A stretch of DNA of 64,000 bases from Syntrophobacteraceae bacterium (GTDB lineage Bacteria; Desulfobacterota; Syntrophobacteria; Syntrophobacterales; Syntrophobacteraceae), in NCBI GenBank assembly GCA_031292215.1, contig JARLHO010000117.1, positions 1 to 64,000 of the forward strand, written 5' to 3'. The translations under genes were made by a program, and so were the position numbers. Under the pieces are notes generated by a model, which was given only the letters and a program-made list of their open reading frames with translations, made no database searches and was not told the DNA's origin. This document shows, piece by piece, positions 1 to 9,475 of this stretch; position 1 is the first letter of the stretch; every line of letters starts with the position of its first letter.

Positions 1-195
1 TATAGAGGCCGACCTACCGATAGGTTCTCCGGTGAAATTGAGAGCGGAAATCGTCATGCGATTCAGCAAAGGCTAAAAATCTCGGGAGCCTGGTGGCTAA
101 AGGAAAACGCTGACAATATGTTAGCCCTGCGAACCACAAGGGCGAACTCCGACCGGGGCAACTACTGGCGTCAGTGCGGCGAGGAAGCCGCTTAG
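1..195 (+). CDS. Transposase C-terminal fragment (ISKra4-like)
   Basis: An open frame runs from the window edge to a TAG at 193-195 (64 residues visible). It contains an SGEIESGNRHAIQQRLK stretch followed by SGAWW and later MLALRTTRANSDRGNYW. This arrangement, GxIESGNRH then an RLK..GAWW block then a LALR block ending near a W, is what I associate with the C-terminus of ISKra4-type DDE transposases. The 5' part lies outside the window, so completeness cannot be judged. No terminal inverted repeat was identified downstream. Family assignment is from memory of the motif and is moderately sure; that it is a transposase end is more likely than the exact family. Confidence 0.6.
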   Translation, partial: YRGRPTDRFSGEIESGNRHAIQQRLKISGAWWLKENADNMLALRTTRANSDRGNYWRQCGEEAA

Positions 196-336
196 CGTAT
201 CAGTTTGAATTACACCCTTGTTTCCTATTCCGGTTGACCGCGCTCGGGCGCCCAGCGCATGGCGCGACACCTGCCGCATCGCACTAAAGAGCGGTTACCT
301 CCGAGGAATCCGGGGCGCCCGAGACATCGGGCGGGC

Positions 337-516
337 TCACCACCAGGCGCCGTGAGTCAGCCCCAGAATCCCGATTACGATAAGATAGATGGCGACAACG
401 TAGTTGAGAAGCCTTGGGACTATAAGGACCAAAACCCCCGCGATAAGGGCCGCGAGCGGTCCGAGCGGTATGTGGGATAGGTGCGGCAGGTTGGATAATA
501 GGTGCGGCATGTTCAT
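337..516 (-). CDS. DUF3096 family small membrane protein
   Basis: A 59-residue protein too short for many gene callers. A good ribosome site (AAAAGGAGAGAG) lies just upstream of the ATG at 514-516; a second in-frame ATG is at 508-510. The core PLAALIAGVLVLIVPRLL followed by NYVVAIYLIVIGILGL is characteristic of DUF3096: two short hydrophobic helices split by an invariant-looking PR and NY. It is predicted to sit in the inner membrane; function unknown. It ends with a TGA at 337-339 and stands alone between a transposase remnant and the CoA-transferase genes. Confidence 0.8.
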   Translation of the reverse strand: MNMPHLLSNLPHLSHIPLGPLAALIAGVLVLIVPRLLNYVVAIYLIVIGILGLTHGAWW

Positions 517-1114
517 TTTCTCTCTCCTTTTGAAATTCCCCGGTGCTCAGGTCCCGCCCCAAAAAGCTGCCGCGCGCGCCGGCAACAATAAGGATATTTA
601 CCGTACTAAAAGTAATCACTTTGGTTCGGGTTTTTCAATACCATGGCGCATGTTCCACATTCCCAAACGGGCTCATGGGAGCGCGCCGGCAAATATTGGC
701 CAAAAATAGTTTGAAAATCGAATCGGTTATCTAATATTATCTGGCTTTCAAACACTGCCGGCCCCCTCTATCGATTCACTCTATCATACGTTTTTCCCCA
801 TGCTGCTTCACTCTGGTTGCCGGCCGGTTTCGGTTTTACCGGGACAAAATCGCCTGCTCGCGCAGCTTTTTCCCTCCCGGACGTTGTAGTGAGATCGAGC
901 GGCCCGCAGTGCGGAAACCGGCGGATTGATTAGTGTATTTTTCAGCTCTAAGAGGTGTTTTTTACCCCCCGGCGCCAAGCCTGCCTGAGGTTTCGGGCCG
1001 GGTCAACAGACGGCGCCGGCGGGAGAAAAACCCGGATGGCGAAGCGTTTTGGCCGGTTGATCAAAGACTTGCCGCTCTCCCCCTGTGCGGGGAACGGCTG
1101 GAAGGAGCTAATCG
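517..1114. other. Intergenic region without recognised gene
   Basis: About 600 bases between the DUF3096 gene and the CoA-transferase pair. Short open frames here have no recognisable protein features. The last 30 bases hold the ribosome site (GAAGGAG at 1101-1107) of the next gene. The stretch near 720-800 is comparatively AT-rich and could hold promoters for either direction, but I cannot point to a convincing one. Confidence 0.4.
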
Positions 1115-2449
1115 ATGAAGCAAGACGGTTCGTACCTAGAGTACTTAAAGCAGGAATACGACGTCGGAAATCTTTTCGACAAGCCTGAACCGCTAAAGGG
1201 CGTAAGGGTCCTTGAATTGTGCTACGTCGTCCTTGGCCCCGCCGCTTGCGATTACCTCGCCGAATTCGGCGCCGAGGTGATTAAGTTCGAAGGGCAGAAG
1301 GGGGACCAGATGCGCTTTGTCACCCCTTACGCCTTTTTTTGGAAAAACATGTCCCCGGGCATGGAGGAGCAAAATCACAACAAGTATTGGGTCGGGATGC
1401 ACATGGGAAATCCCAAGGCAAAGGAGATTTTTCTAAACCTGGTGAAAAAAGCCGACGTTGTCGTAGATAATCTCACCCCGGGCCGATTGGCCTCCTGGGG
1501 GCTTAGCTACCGGGAACTAAGCGAGATAAATCCTCGAATTATCCAGCTTCATGTCTCGGGCTACGGGAGCTGGGGGCCGTGGACCGGGAGAACTTCCTAC
1601 GACGCGGTGGCCCAGAGCATGGGGGGGCTATCGGCCATCACCGGCTTTGAGGAGCGCGGGCCGATCAAATCGGGGGTCTGGATAGCCGACTGGGCCACGG
1701 GGCTTATGTGCGCGATAAGCATCATGGCCGCGCTAAACTACCGGGAAAGAACGGGCAAGGGCCAGTTCATAGACTACATGCAGGTGGAAAACGTCATCCG
1801 CTGGCTCGACTGGACCTGGCTTTTCACACATAAGACCAACACCGACCGGAAGCGGTCGGCAAACCGCGATCTTGCGATCTGCCCCTCGGATCTTTTCCGG
1901 TGTTCCAACGGCTGGGCCGCGGTCGCAGCGTTTAGCGAACAAGAATTTAAGGGGCTGTGCGAGGCGATGGGCCACCCTGCGCTTTTCGAAAAGTTCCCTG
2001 ACCCGATAGAACGGCTAAAGGACGAAAACGCCCGTGTGATCCTTGAGGCTATCGAGGCCTGGGCGGCCACAAAGACTGTCGAAGAGATGGAAGGGCTTGG
2101 CAGCAGGCTGGGGTTTTCGGCCTCGCGCGTACTTAGCGCAAAGGACGTCTACGAGAGCCCCCACTTCCGGGAACGGGGGACCATGCAGGAATACGACGAC
2201 TGCCTCTATGGCGAAATGGTGCAGCACTGCTATCCGCCCCGTCTAAGCGAGACCCCGAGCAAAATCAAATGGAGCTCCCGGCCGCTTGGCTTTGACAACG
2301 AATACGTGTTCACCAAACTCCTGGGCTTTACCAAGGCCAGGATAAGGGGCCTGCAGGAAGAAGGGGTCATTTTCAAGTGGAACCCGAGCATCCGGTCTCA
2401 TTGTCCACCGCCGGACTGGGATGAGGTGAGCGGAAAGAAACTTTCCTGA
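1115..2449 (+). CDS. Class III CoA-transferase subunit (BbsE/BbsF-like)
   Basis: A 444-residue family III (CaiB/BaiF/Frc) CoA-transferase, which moves CoA between carboxylic acids through an aspartyl-CoA thioester. Visible family features are LKGVRVLEL at about 28-36, FGAEVIKFE at 51-59 and the [11 protein letters not shown] block with the presumed catalytic Asp near 163, followed by SAITG. The start is supported by AAGGAG 8 bases upstream. The next gene encodes a second, divergent family III protein 15 bases away, and both keep the Asp-containing block, so the product is probably one half of a heteromeric enzyme. Paired genes of this type are known for succinyl-CoA:(R)-benzylsuccinate CoA-transferase (BbsEF) and related systems. 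The actual substrate cannot be read from sequence, and no other bbs genes are present here. Confidence 0.85.
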   Translation: MKQDGSYLEYLKQEYDVGNLFDKPEPLKGVRVLELCYVVLGPAACDYLAEFGAEVIKFEGQKGDQMRFVTPYAFFWKNMSPGMEEQNHNKYWVGMHMGNPKAKEIFLNLVKKADVVVDNLTPGRLASWGLSYRELSEINPRIIQLHVSGYGSWGPWTGRTSYDAVAQSMGGLSAITGFEERGPIKSGVWIADWATGLMCAISIMAALNYRERTGKGQFIDYMQVENVIRWLDWTWLFTHKTNTDRKRSANRDLAICPSDLFRCSNGWAAVAAFSEQEFKGLCEAMGHPALFEKFPDPIERLKDENARVILEAIEAWAATKTVEEMEGLGSRLGFSASRVLSAKDVYESPHFRERGTMQEYDDCLYGEMVQHCYPPRLSETPSKIKWSSRPLGFDNEYVFTKLLGFTKARIRGLQEEGVIFKWNPSIRSHCPPPDWDEVSGKKLS

Positions 2450-2464
2450 GTCGGGAGGACTGAC

Positions 2465-3817
2465 ATGGACGACAAGAGAATAGTCGGGATGGCGCACGAC
2501 GTGGAATTTGCCAGGTGGGCTCACGGGGAAACGAACCCCGAGGACATTTTCAATAAACCCGAGGCCCTGGACGACATGCTGGTGCTCGATGCGAGCCAGG
2601 GCAGCTTTGCCGGCCTTTTTGCCTCATCTATCCTCTCCGAGCTCGGGGCCGAGGTGATCCGCATCGAGCCGCCCGGAGGCGACCTAGCGCGCAAGATGAG
2701 CCCCTACGGAATGATGGTGAAAGACTCGGGGCTCGCCTACCTGACCGAGGCCAGGAACAAGTTCCACGTCACCTTGGACATAGCGACGGAGGAAGGGGCA
2801 AAGATTTTTAAACGGCTTGCCCGAAAAGCCGACATAGTGATCGAGACTTTCAAGCCCGGCTACCTCGACGAACGGGGTGTGGGCTATCGCCGGCTCGCGG
2901 CTGAGAACCCGGGGCTTATCTATTGCCCGATCTATGTCTACGGGCAATTCGGAGAAGATGCCGAAAAATGCTCCAACCAGCCCGACTACGATATCGCCTG
3001 CCAGGCAAGGGGCGTGGTCATGTCGATTACGGGCGAACCCGATCTGGACACCGAACTGGCCTCCGAATACAAGCGCCCCTTAAAGCAGGGCAACTGGATG
3101 GGTTGGTATGCGGGCGGCGCATGGGCTGCCTTCGGGATCTTAACGGCCATGTATCACAAAAGGAAAACCGGCAAGGGCCAGCTCGTCGACTGCTCGCCCC
3201 CCGAAGGCCTTATCACCATGTCCAATTACGTCATGCAATATTACCACATGACGCACAAGCTCATGCCACGCGCCGGAAACTTCGACTACGCGGTCTTCCC
3301 CTATACTTACGTCAAATGCAAGGACGGCTACACCTTCATCTCCGGGTTCACCGATCCCAACTGGCACGCCCTGTGCGAAATAATGGACCGCCCGGACCTT
3401 CGCGACATGTTTCCCACCATCAAGGAGCGTTTGGACCCGGTTAACCAGCCGGTGGCCCAGCGGGAAATCGAAAAATTTACCTCCCGCTACACGGCCGACG
3501 AACTCCAGCGCATCGTGGGCTCGTATATGAAAAGCCCCGAGCGAAAAGGCACAGTGGTCGTGGGGGGCCTCGAGGGGCCCACCGAGGTGGTGCAACGGGA
3601 ACACTGGCAGGACCGCGAGACCTTCTATCAGACCGAGGACCCGATCTACGGGGATATCTTCATCCAAAACTCCTCGTTTAAGTCCATGTCGCTTACTCCG
3701 GGCCGCATCAAGTGGGTTTGCAGACCAATTGGGGCAGACAACGGCTACATCTACCTCAAGTATCTCGGGATAGGCAAAACGAAGCTAAAAGGGCTAAAAG
3801 AGGCAGGCGTGGTCTAA
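2465..3817 (+). CDS. Class III CoA-transferase subunit (second of pair)
   Basis: A 450-residue family III CoA-transferase. [15 protein letters not shown] near 59-73, [13 protein letters not shown] near 129-141 and [11 protein letters not shown] with the candidate catalytic Asp near 176 mark the family. It starts 15 bases after the preceding CoA-transferase gene with its own GGGAGG site, so the two are almost certainly co-transcribed. The two proteins resemble each other in layout but not closely in sequence, as expected for subunits of a heteromer rather than a recent duplication. A convergent aldehyde dehydrogenase follows on the other strand. Substrate unknown; an aromatic or branched dicarboxylic acid is possible by analogy with BbsEF. 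Confidence 0.85.
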   Translation: MDDKRIVGMAHDVEFARWAHGETNPEDIFNKPEALDDMLVLDASQGSFAGLFASSILSELGAEVIRIEPPGGDLARKMSPYGMMVKDSGLAYLTEARNKFHVTLDIATEEGAKIFKRLARKADIVIETFKPGYLDERGVGYRRLAAENPGLIYCPIYVYGQFGEDAEKCSNQPDYDIACQARGVVMSITGEPDLDTELASEYKRPLKQGNWMGWYAGGAWAAFGILTAMYHKRKTGKGQLVDCSPPEGLITMSNYVMQYYHMTHKLMPRAGNFDYAVFPYTYVKCKDGYTFISGFTDPNWHALCEIMDRPDLRDMFPTIKERLDPVNQPVAQREIEKFTSRYTADELQRIVGSYMKSPERKGTVVVGGLEGPTEVVQREHWQDRETFYQTEDPIYGDIFIQNSSFKSMSLTPGRIKWVCRPIGADNGYIYLKYLGIGKTKLKGLKEAGVV

Positions 3818-3960
3818 TTAGGGCAAAAGGGCAGGCGGGAAAGGGGAAAAACGAAGTTTTGCCTTGTAGGGGGCGGGCGCGCTGCGGCAAGTCGCGCGCG
3901 CCCCTTCGGGCGAAGATGAATATCCTGAAGCCTGGTGGCCAACAGATGGAGGACAACGGG

Positions 3961-4027
3961 AAATCCCCCCAACCCCCCTTTGAAAAAAAGGGGGGCGATC
4001 GGGCCAATTGAGCGCACGTGCGGGTAA
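3961..4027 (+). repeat. Interspersed C/G-tract repeat, copy A
   Basis: A 67-base unit: AAATCCCCCCAACCCCCC, TTTGAAAA, a G run, CGATCGGG and a tail GCGCACGTGCGGGTAA. Closely related units occur at 45776-45872 (reverse orientation) and 46035-46165. The first half folds on itself (CCCCCCTTT against AAAGGGGGG). It sits between two convergent genes and may act as a terminator as well as a repeat. Confidence 0.75.
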
Positions 4028-4029
4028 GT

Positions 4030-5487
4030 CTAGAACGGATACTTCCGGGGAGTGCGCTGCACGCTTATCCACCGCAATTCCGTAAACTCTTCGAGCGCGG
4101 CCCGGCCTCCAAACCTTCCCCAACCGCTGTCCTTAACTCCCCCGAACGGCACCTGGGGCTCATCGTGCACTGTCTGGTCGTTAATGTGAACGATGCCCGA
4201 TTCAATCCGCTCGGCGATGTCTAGCCCCTTTTTGAGATCTTCTGTGAAGACACTGGCCGAAAGGCCGTAAGAAGTTTCATTGGCAACGGCTATCGCCTCG
4301 TTAGCGTCTTCGACCTCGATTATCGAGACCACCGGCCCGAAGGTCTCCTCGCAACTAAAGGCGGTGTTTCGCTTTACACCGGCAAGAACGGTAGGATGAC
4401 AGCAAAGCCCGTCATATTTCATGCCGCACAGCACTTTTGCGCCGTCTGCAACCGCTGCCTCCAGGCTTTTCTTTACCTGCTCCAACTGCTGAGAATTGAT
4501 GAGCGGGCCGATAACCGTGTCCGGTTCCCGGGGATCGCCAACCTTAAAGGAAGAGGCCTTCTCTACGAATTTGGCGCTAAATTCTTCGCTGACCGGCTTT
4601 TCAACGATGATCCTGCGGGTGGACATACAGATCTGCCCCTGATGGAGAAACGCGCCAAAAGCCGCCGCGTTTACCGCATCATCGATGTTTGCATCCCGCA
4701 GGACGATCATGGGGTTTTGCCCCCCGAGTTCCAAGGCCACCCGCTTAAGGTGGCGTCCGGCCTTCTCGGCCAGTTGGCGGCCTACCCGCGAAGACCCGGT
4801 AAGGTTAATTCGGCGGACCTTCGGGTTTTCGACCAGCTCGTCTCCGATCTCGGAGCTCCCGCCTGGCCCATTGATCACAAGGTTTAACACCCCTTCGGGA
4901 AATCCCGCTTCGTGAAAGACCTGCGCGATTACGACCCCTCCGGCCGCCGCCGCTTCGGTCGAAGGCTTAAGGACCGCCGTGTTGCCGTAGGCAATCGGCA
5001 GACATACCGCCCGAAGCGACAAAATAAGGGGAGCGTTCCAGGGACCTATCCCGGCAACGACCCCGACGGACTGGCGTATGGCCATGTGCATCGCCCCGGG
5101 CAGATCCGAGGGGATTATTTCGCCAATGGCCCCATGTGTCTGGGCTGCCGCTTCGCGCAACAACCCGGGGGTAAACATCGTCTGAAACATGGCAAATCCG
5201 AAAGTGCACCCGGTTTCATCGGCAAGAATGCTAACGATCTCGTCCCGTTTGTTCTCAAGGATTTGGGCGGCCTTCAAAAAAAGGGCCTGCCGCTCGCCGG
5301 GAAGAGTTTTGGACCATGCGGGAAACGCCTCCGCCGCGGCATCGATCGCCCGCCTTGCATCGGCCCGCTTTCCCGCCGGCGCCCTGGCGAAAATCTCCCC
5401 CGTATAGGGGTTCATATCATCGTAGAGACTCCCGTCCAACGCGCCAACCCATTGTCCATCAATGTACATCGAGTATTGCTCAGCCAT
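4030..5487 (-). CDS. NAD(P)-dependent aldehyde dehydrogenase
   Basis: A 485-residue aldehyde dehydrogenase, the family's normal length, oxidising an aldehyde to the acid. Seen: the catalytic Cys in HQGQICMSTRR at about 287, the general-base Glu in ALELGGQNPMIV at about 253, cofactor-binding GPWNAPLIL near 148-156, and the EETFGPV motif. The C-terminal block INDQTVHDEPQVPFGGVKDSGWGRFGG resembles the vanillin/salicylaldehyde/benzaldehyde dehydrogenase subgroup, which is inference. It starts at ATG 5487 with GGGAGGAGCAAA upstream. It converges on the CoA-transferase pair, so it is not in the same transcript, though a shared aromatic or dicarboxylate pathway is conceivable. Confidence 0.93.
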   Translation of the reverse strand: MAEQYSMYIDGQWVGALDGSLYDDMNPYTGEIFARAPAGKRADARRAIDAAAEAFPAWSKTLPGERQALFLKAAQILENKRDEIVSILADETGCTFGFAMFQTMFTPGLLREAAAQTHGAIGEIIPSDLPGAMHMAIRQSVGVVAGIGPWNAPLILSLRAVCLPIAYGNTAVLKPSTEAAAAGGVVIAQVFHEAGFPEGVLNLVINGPGGSSEIGDELVENPKVRRINLTGSSRVGRQLAEKAGRHLKRVALELGGQNPMIVLRDANIDDAVNAAAFGAFLHQGQICMSTRRIIVEKPVSEEFSAKFVEKASSFKVGDPREPDTVIGPLINSQQLEQVKKSLEAAVADGAKVLCGMKYDGLCCHPTVLAGVKRNTAFSCEETFGPVVSIIEVEDANEAIAVANETSYGLSASVFTEDLKKGLDIAERIESGIVHINDQTVHDEPQVPFGGVKDSGWGRFGGRAALEEFTELRWISVQRTPRKYPF

Positions 5488-6695
5488 CTTTTGCTCCTCC
5501 CTGCACGGAAATGGATCGTTTCAATTTTGCCCCAAAGGGGTACGGCCTGCCTTCTCGAATGAGTCTTTAACGCGACAAGGACCGGCGCGCGCAAGCGTGC
5601 GGAGATCCCCGGGATCGAGTGGAATGAAGCGAACACGCACAGTGGAAATAGCTGCAATACCAAGATGATGGGACCAGGACGCACTCGCGCCGAAAGCTTT
5701 TCGGGCCCCCGGGCGGATACACGAAGTGCTCTTCGTCTTGCTTCTCATTACCCGGCGGCGCGGCGCCAAGTCAAGAAGAATGGGGGAGCTCTCCCCCGAA
5801 TTAGCGCGGTCCGCTAAACTTTACACCGCGCCTAAGAGCCGGCAGCGGTAAAACGATCGGGACCCGCGCCCAGCCTGCGCAAAGATTCATATACCTGAAA
5901 TATATTTTTCTTTTCACTTTTTTGAGTAGATAGTATACCCTATATCTACACCCTAAAATCCCCCTTTACAGGTCACAATAATTGTTCAAAATGAAAAAAT
6001 CCTAACCCCAATGAAGAATTCATCCGATAGAAGCAGTGAGGGACAAACGGGAAGAAATATCCGGGGGCCAGGGAAGTAATTGGCGCGGAGAAAAGTCAGG
6101 GAAACGAAAGAGTCGGCCAGTTCGATGGCTCTCATAATATATAGTGAATATTTATCATTAATTTCAATTAATTACTTGTTACTGGCTCCTTTGCACTTGA
6201 TTTTTGAGTAATTTGTCCTTTTATTGACACCGTAACTTATCAGTGCTTTAGTAATATTATTCTTATATACCGGGTTTTGCAGTGATTAGCAGCGGGGGCT
6301 GCTTCGCCTGCAGGAATTTTGGGCAGGCGCCTGAATGAAATGAAATAACACGATGGATAAGGGGACGGTGCGGAGCAATTTGTTTCCCGGGCCTGCCATG
6401 TTGGCTCGGGTTTCTTTAACTGCCCCTTCCCCGCACGCGCACTGGATATTTATAAAAGCAGTCGTCGGCTCTTCTGTAACCGAGTTGGCGGAGCCATGTC
6501 GCTCTTTTCAGCGTGAAAGCCATATCTCAACATACTTGTAATCCGAATTTATTGGCGTTATTCATAAATATTTTCCCGGATAGATGTGGTCTTTCATCCA
6601 TATCGTATAGAGTAGCGGTCGCACCGATGGCCCCATCTTCTCTGGATGCGGGGATACTCAGCAACTCAAATTCTTAGTCGGAAGGCAAAACAGCC
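5488..6695. other. 1.2-kb intergenic region ahead of the EPS locus
   Basis: No convincing gene. The first 400 bases have the GC level of the genome, while 5880-6330 is clearly AT-rich, as expected of a regulatory region between divergent transcripts. A sigma-70-like pair, TTGACA (6224-6229) and TTTAGT (6247-6252), is separated by 17 bases. No riboswitch, tRNA or CRISPR structure was recognised. Confidence 0.5.
6224..6252 (+). promoter_or_regulatory. Candidate sigma-70 promoter for the EPS locus
   Basis: A perfect -35 TTGACA and a weak -10 TTTAGT at 17-base spacing lie in the AT-rich stretch about 440 bases upstream of the sugar transferase. The -10 is a poor match and the leader would be long, so this is only a candidate. 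Confidence 0.3.
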
Positions 6696-7862
6696 ATGCA
6701 AGATTCATCGTCGCCGAGGGTCCTCAAATTCCCCCAGTCATCGCCAAGACCTTCCTGCGAGACTTTGCCTCAAGTCGATGCGCTGCCTTCGCTGGAATAC
6801 GACGAAGAGGCTTTCAATAGAATTCTAGCCCTGGAGCGCAAGAGATCGGAAAGGTCCAAGAGGCCTTTCATGTTGATGCTCCTCTCTCTGGAGGGGATAC
6901 CTGGCGGGGAGATGGGCGGTGATGTCCGCTCGAAGATATTTTCGTGCCTGGAATCGGCCAAAAGGGACATAGACGTCCTGGGGTGGTACAAGTTCGATTC
7001 GATTGCCGGGATCATTTTCACCGAAATATCGGATTTAAGCGACGGGGCGGTAGCCGACTCCATAGTAAATAGAATCAAGTCGAATCTTGCAGTGAGCCTG
7101 GAAGCCGACGAAATAAAAAAAATCGTTATAAATATCTATTTTTTCCCGGAAAACTCCAATCCCGAGGGGTGGTCCAGTCGCCTTACCTTGTATCCGGACA
7201 TCCGGGAACACCTGCGTTCGCATAAAAAAAGCCTGTTTGTAAAAAGGCTCTTGGACATCACTTTATCGTTTATCGCCCTGGTGCTGTCCGCGCCCCTTTT
7301 TGCCGGTATCGCCGCCCTGATAAAGCGTGGTTCGAAGGGTCCCGTTTTTTTTCGCCAGGATCGTGTGGGCAAATACGGCAAAACGTTTACATTCATCAAA
7401 TTCCGGTCGATGTATGCCGATAACGATCCATCCATTCACAGGGACTATGTGAGGAAGCTGATAAGCGCCTCGGGCGAGCGGGAAGGCGACGCGCATAAGG
7501 ATGAAGTCTTTAAGATTCAAAATGATCCTCGCGTCACCCCGATCGGAAGATTTCTCAGGAAAACCAGCCTCGATGAGCTTCCCCAGTTCATAAATGTGCT
7601 ACGGGGCGAAATGTCTCTTGTGGGCCCTCGTCCTCCCATCCCCTATGAGCTGGAAAACTACGACCTCTGGCACAGAAGACGCGTGCTTGGCATGAAACCG
7701 GGCATAACGGGAGTCTGGCAGGTCGAGGGAAGGAGCAGAACCACTTTTAACGAAATGGTGCGCATGGATATCTATTACGTGACAAACTGGAGCCTTTGGC
7801 TGGACTTAAAACTTCTTGTAAAGACCCCGCTGGCCGTTTTGACCAGCAAGGGCGCCTATTGA
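6696..7862 (+). CDS. Initiating sugar-phosphate transferase with N-terminal GGDEF-like domain
   Basis: A 388-residue two-part protein. Residues 35-155 read like a degenerate GGDEF fold ([10 protein letters not shown], then [19 protein letters not shown]) with no GGDEF signature, so it is probably catalytically dead and regulatory. A membrane segment ([20 protein letters not shown]) at about 187-206 leads into a bacterial sugar transferase domain with [43 protein letters not shown] and [13 protein letters not shown]. Such enzymes load the first sugar-1-phosphate onto undecaprenyl phosphate at the inner membrane. It is the first gene of the long plus-strand polysaccharide locus. The ribosome site GGAAGG is a little far from the ATG. 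Confidence 0.9.
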   Translation: MQDSSSPRVLKFPQSSPRPSCETLPQVDALPSLEYDEEAFNRILALERKRSERSKRPFMLMLLSLEGIPGGEMGGDVRSKIFSCLESAKRDIDVLGWYKFDSIAGIIFTEISDLSDGAVADSIVNRIKSNLAVSLEADEIKKIVINIYFFPENSNPEGWSSRLTLYPDIREHLRSHKKSLFVKRLLDITLSFIALVLSAPLFAGIAALIKRGSKGPVFFRQDRVGKYGKTFTFIKFRSMYADNDPSIHRDYVRKLISASGEREGDAHKDEVFKIQNDPRVTPIGRFLRKTSLDELPQFINVLRGEMSLVGPRPPIPYELENYDLWHRRRVLGMKPGITGVWQVEGRSRTTFNEMVRMDIYYVTNWSLWLDLKLLVKTPLAVLTSKGAY

Positions 7863-7929
7863 GCAATTTGGCGATCGGTGCGAGATCGCCGGGGCGCCCC
7901 TGCGGGTTTTCCGGCAAAAGGAGAAGGCT

Positions 7930-8931
7930 GTGATCCGGATCGGCATAGTCGGATATGGATACTGGGGCCCCAATGTCGCCAGAAATTTCAACAGCGCGCA
8001 GGGATGCCGGGTCGTAAGGATTTGTGACGGAAACCGGGAGGCTCTTAGTCGCGCGCAAAAGGACATTTCCGGCGTAGAGACGACTACGGAGCTAAAGGAA
8101 CTGGTTGAGGCGCCCGATATCGACGCGGTAGCCATCGTCACCCCTGTTTCCACTCATTTTGAAATTGCCAAAAGAGCGCTCGAAAACGGCAAACACGTCT
8201 TTGTCGAAAAGCCCTTCACCGCAACTTCGGCCCAGGCGCTGGAGTTAATCGAGATTTCCGAGCGCAAAAATCTAAAAATCATGATCGATCACACGTTTCT
8301 TTTTACGGGAGCCGTTCGAAAAATCAAGCAACTCGTCGATGAGGGCGTGGTCGGCCAGATTTATTACTACGACTCGACCCGGGTGAACCTGGGGATTTTC
8401 CAGCACGACGTAAATGTCATCTGGGACCTTGCTCCTCACGATATCTCGATAATGGACCACGTGATCGCGGAAAAGCCCGAGGCGATACTGGCGACGGGGA
8501 AAAATCATTTCAGCGATTATGAATATGTGGCCTACGTCACAATTTATTTTTCCAATAACATTATCGCTCACCTAAACGTTAACTGGCTCTCTCCCGTGAA
8601 GGTAAGGACCACCCTTCTTGGCGGGGAAAAAAAGATGCTCGTCTGGAACGATCTGGACTCGGACGAAAAGGTCAAGGTCTACGACAGGGGAGTGGAGATC
8701 GAAAATCGCCAGGGGGTCTACGATCTGCTCGTTAGCTACCGCTCGGGAGACATGTGGTCGCCAAGGCTCGACCAGACCGAAGCCCTGAAACTTGAGACAA
8801 AGCATTTTATCGATTGCATCGACAAGGACTCAAAGCCCTTAAACGATGGCTGGGCGGGCTACCGGGTGGTCCGAATGCTCGAGGCCGCGCACCGGTCGAT
8901 AAAGAACAGGGGAGAACTGGTTTGTCTGTGA
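7930..8931 (+). CDS. Gfo/Idh/MocA sugar dehydrogenase (WbpB/WlbA-like)
   Basis: A 333-residue NAD-dependent oxidoreductase. The Rossmann motif IGIVGYGYWGPN is at residues 3-14, the EKPF motif appears in the usual place and DHTFLFTGAVRKIK opens the C-terminal domain. The GTG start has AAAAGGAG 6 bases upstream. With the acetyltransferase that overlaps its stop codon and the aminotransferase that follows, it forms the trio known from UDP-2,3-diacetamido-sugar synthesis: WbpB oxidises the 3-OH, WbpE transaminates, WbpD acetylates. Assignment to that trio is from gene order and family, not from specificity residues. Confidence 0.85.
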   Translation: MIRIGIVGYGYWGPNVARNFNSAQGCRVVRICDGNREALSRAQKDISGVETTTELKELVEAPDIDAVAIVTPVSTHFEIAKRALENGKHVFVEKPFTATSAQALELIEISERKNLKIMIDHTFLFTGAVRKIKQLVDEGVVGQIYYYDSTRVNLGIFQHDVNVIWDLAPHDISIMDHVIAEKPEAILATGKNHFSDYEYVAYVTIYFSNNIIAHLNVNWLSPVKVRTTLLGGEKKMLVWNDLDSDEKVKVYDRGVEIENRQGVYDLLVSYRSGDMWSPRLDQTEALKLETKHFIDCIDKDSKPLNDGWAGYRVVRMLEAAHRSIKNRGELVCL

Positions 8932-9437
8932 GCTTTTTATCCATAGCCGACGATGTCGAGCTTGGAGAAAATGTCAAACTTGCCCAATTTATAAATCTTT
9001 ATGGCTGCAGGATCGGTGACCATACCAAGATCGGAGCGTTTGTCGAAATCCAAAAAAACGCGATGGTTGGCAAAAACTGCAAGATATCGAGCCATACCTT
9101 CATCTGCGAGGGCGTAACCATCGAAGACGAAGTCTTCATCGGCCATGGAGTGGTTTTCGTAAACGACACCTATCCCCGGGCGACCGGTTCCACCGGGGGA
9201 CTCCAAACGGAAGCGGACTGGAAGGTGGAGCGGACCCTGGTGAAAAAGGGCGCATCCATTGGCTCGGGGGCGACGATTCTTGCCAACATAACGATCGGTG
9301 AAAGTGCCATCGTGGGTGCAGGAGCTGTCGTAACCGCAGACGTTCCCGAAAAGGCCATAGTAGCCGGAAACCCGGCGAAAATCCTTAGGATTCTAGGCGA
9401 AACCCGGCCAGGGCCAGATCCTGGCAGCTCAACCTGA
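8928..9437 (+). CDS. Left-handed beta-helix N-acetyltransferase (WbpD/WlbB-like)
   Basis: A 169-residue hexapeptide-repeat acyltransferase with LGENVKLAQFINLYG, IGAFVEIQKNA, IGHGVVFVND and the closing AIVAGNPAKILR. I chose the GTG at 8928, which overlaps the TGA of the preceding gene, because homology begins directly there; a TTG at 8922 is an alternative, and the longer upstream frame only overlaps the neighbouring gene. It probably acetylates the 3-amino group made by the next gene's aminotransferase on a UDP-sugar in the cytoplasm. Confidence 0.85.
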   Translation: MSFLSIADDVELGENVKLAQFINLYGCRIGDHTKIGAFVEIQKNAMVGKNCKISSHTFICEGVTIEDEVFIGHGVVFVNDTYPRATGSTGGLQTEADWKVERTLVKKGASIGSGATILANITIGESAIVGAGAVVTADVPEKAIVAGNPAKILRILGETRPGPDPGSST

Positions 9438-9475
9438 ATACCACCCCTTCGGCGGTTTAGAATTCGAGACCTCCC

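Noticed and set aside
6353-6541. Short open frame between aldehyde dehydrogenase and sugar transferase
   Set aside because: No ribosome site, no recognisable motif, in an AT-rich regulatory region.
8814-8927. Longer N-terminus for the WbpD-like acetyltransferase
   Set aside because: The extra 38 residues overlap the preceding dehydrogenase in another frame; homology begins at the GTG at 8928.
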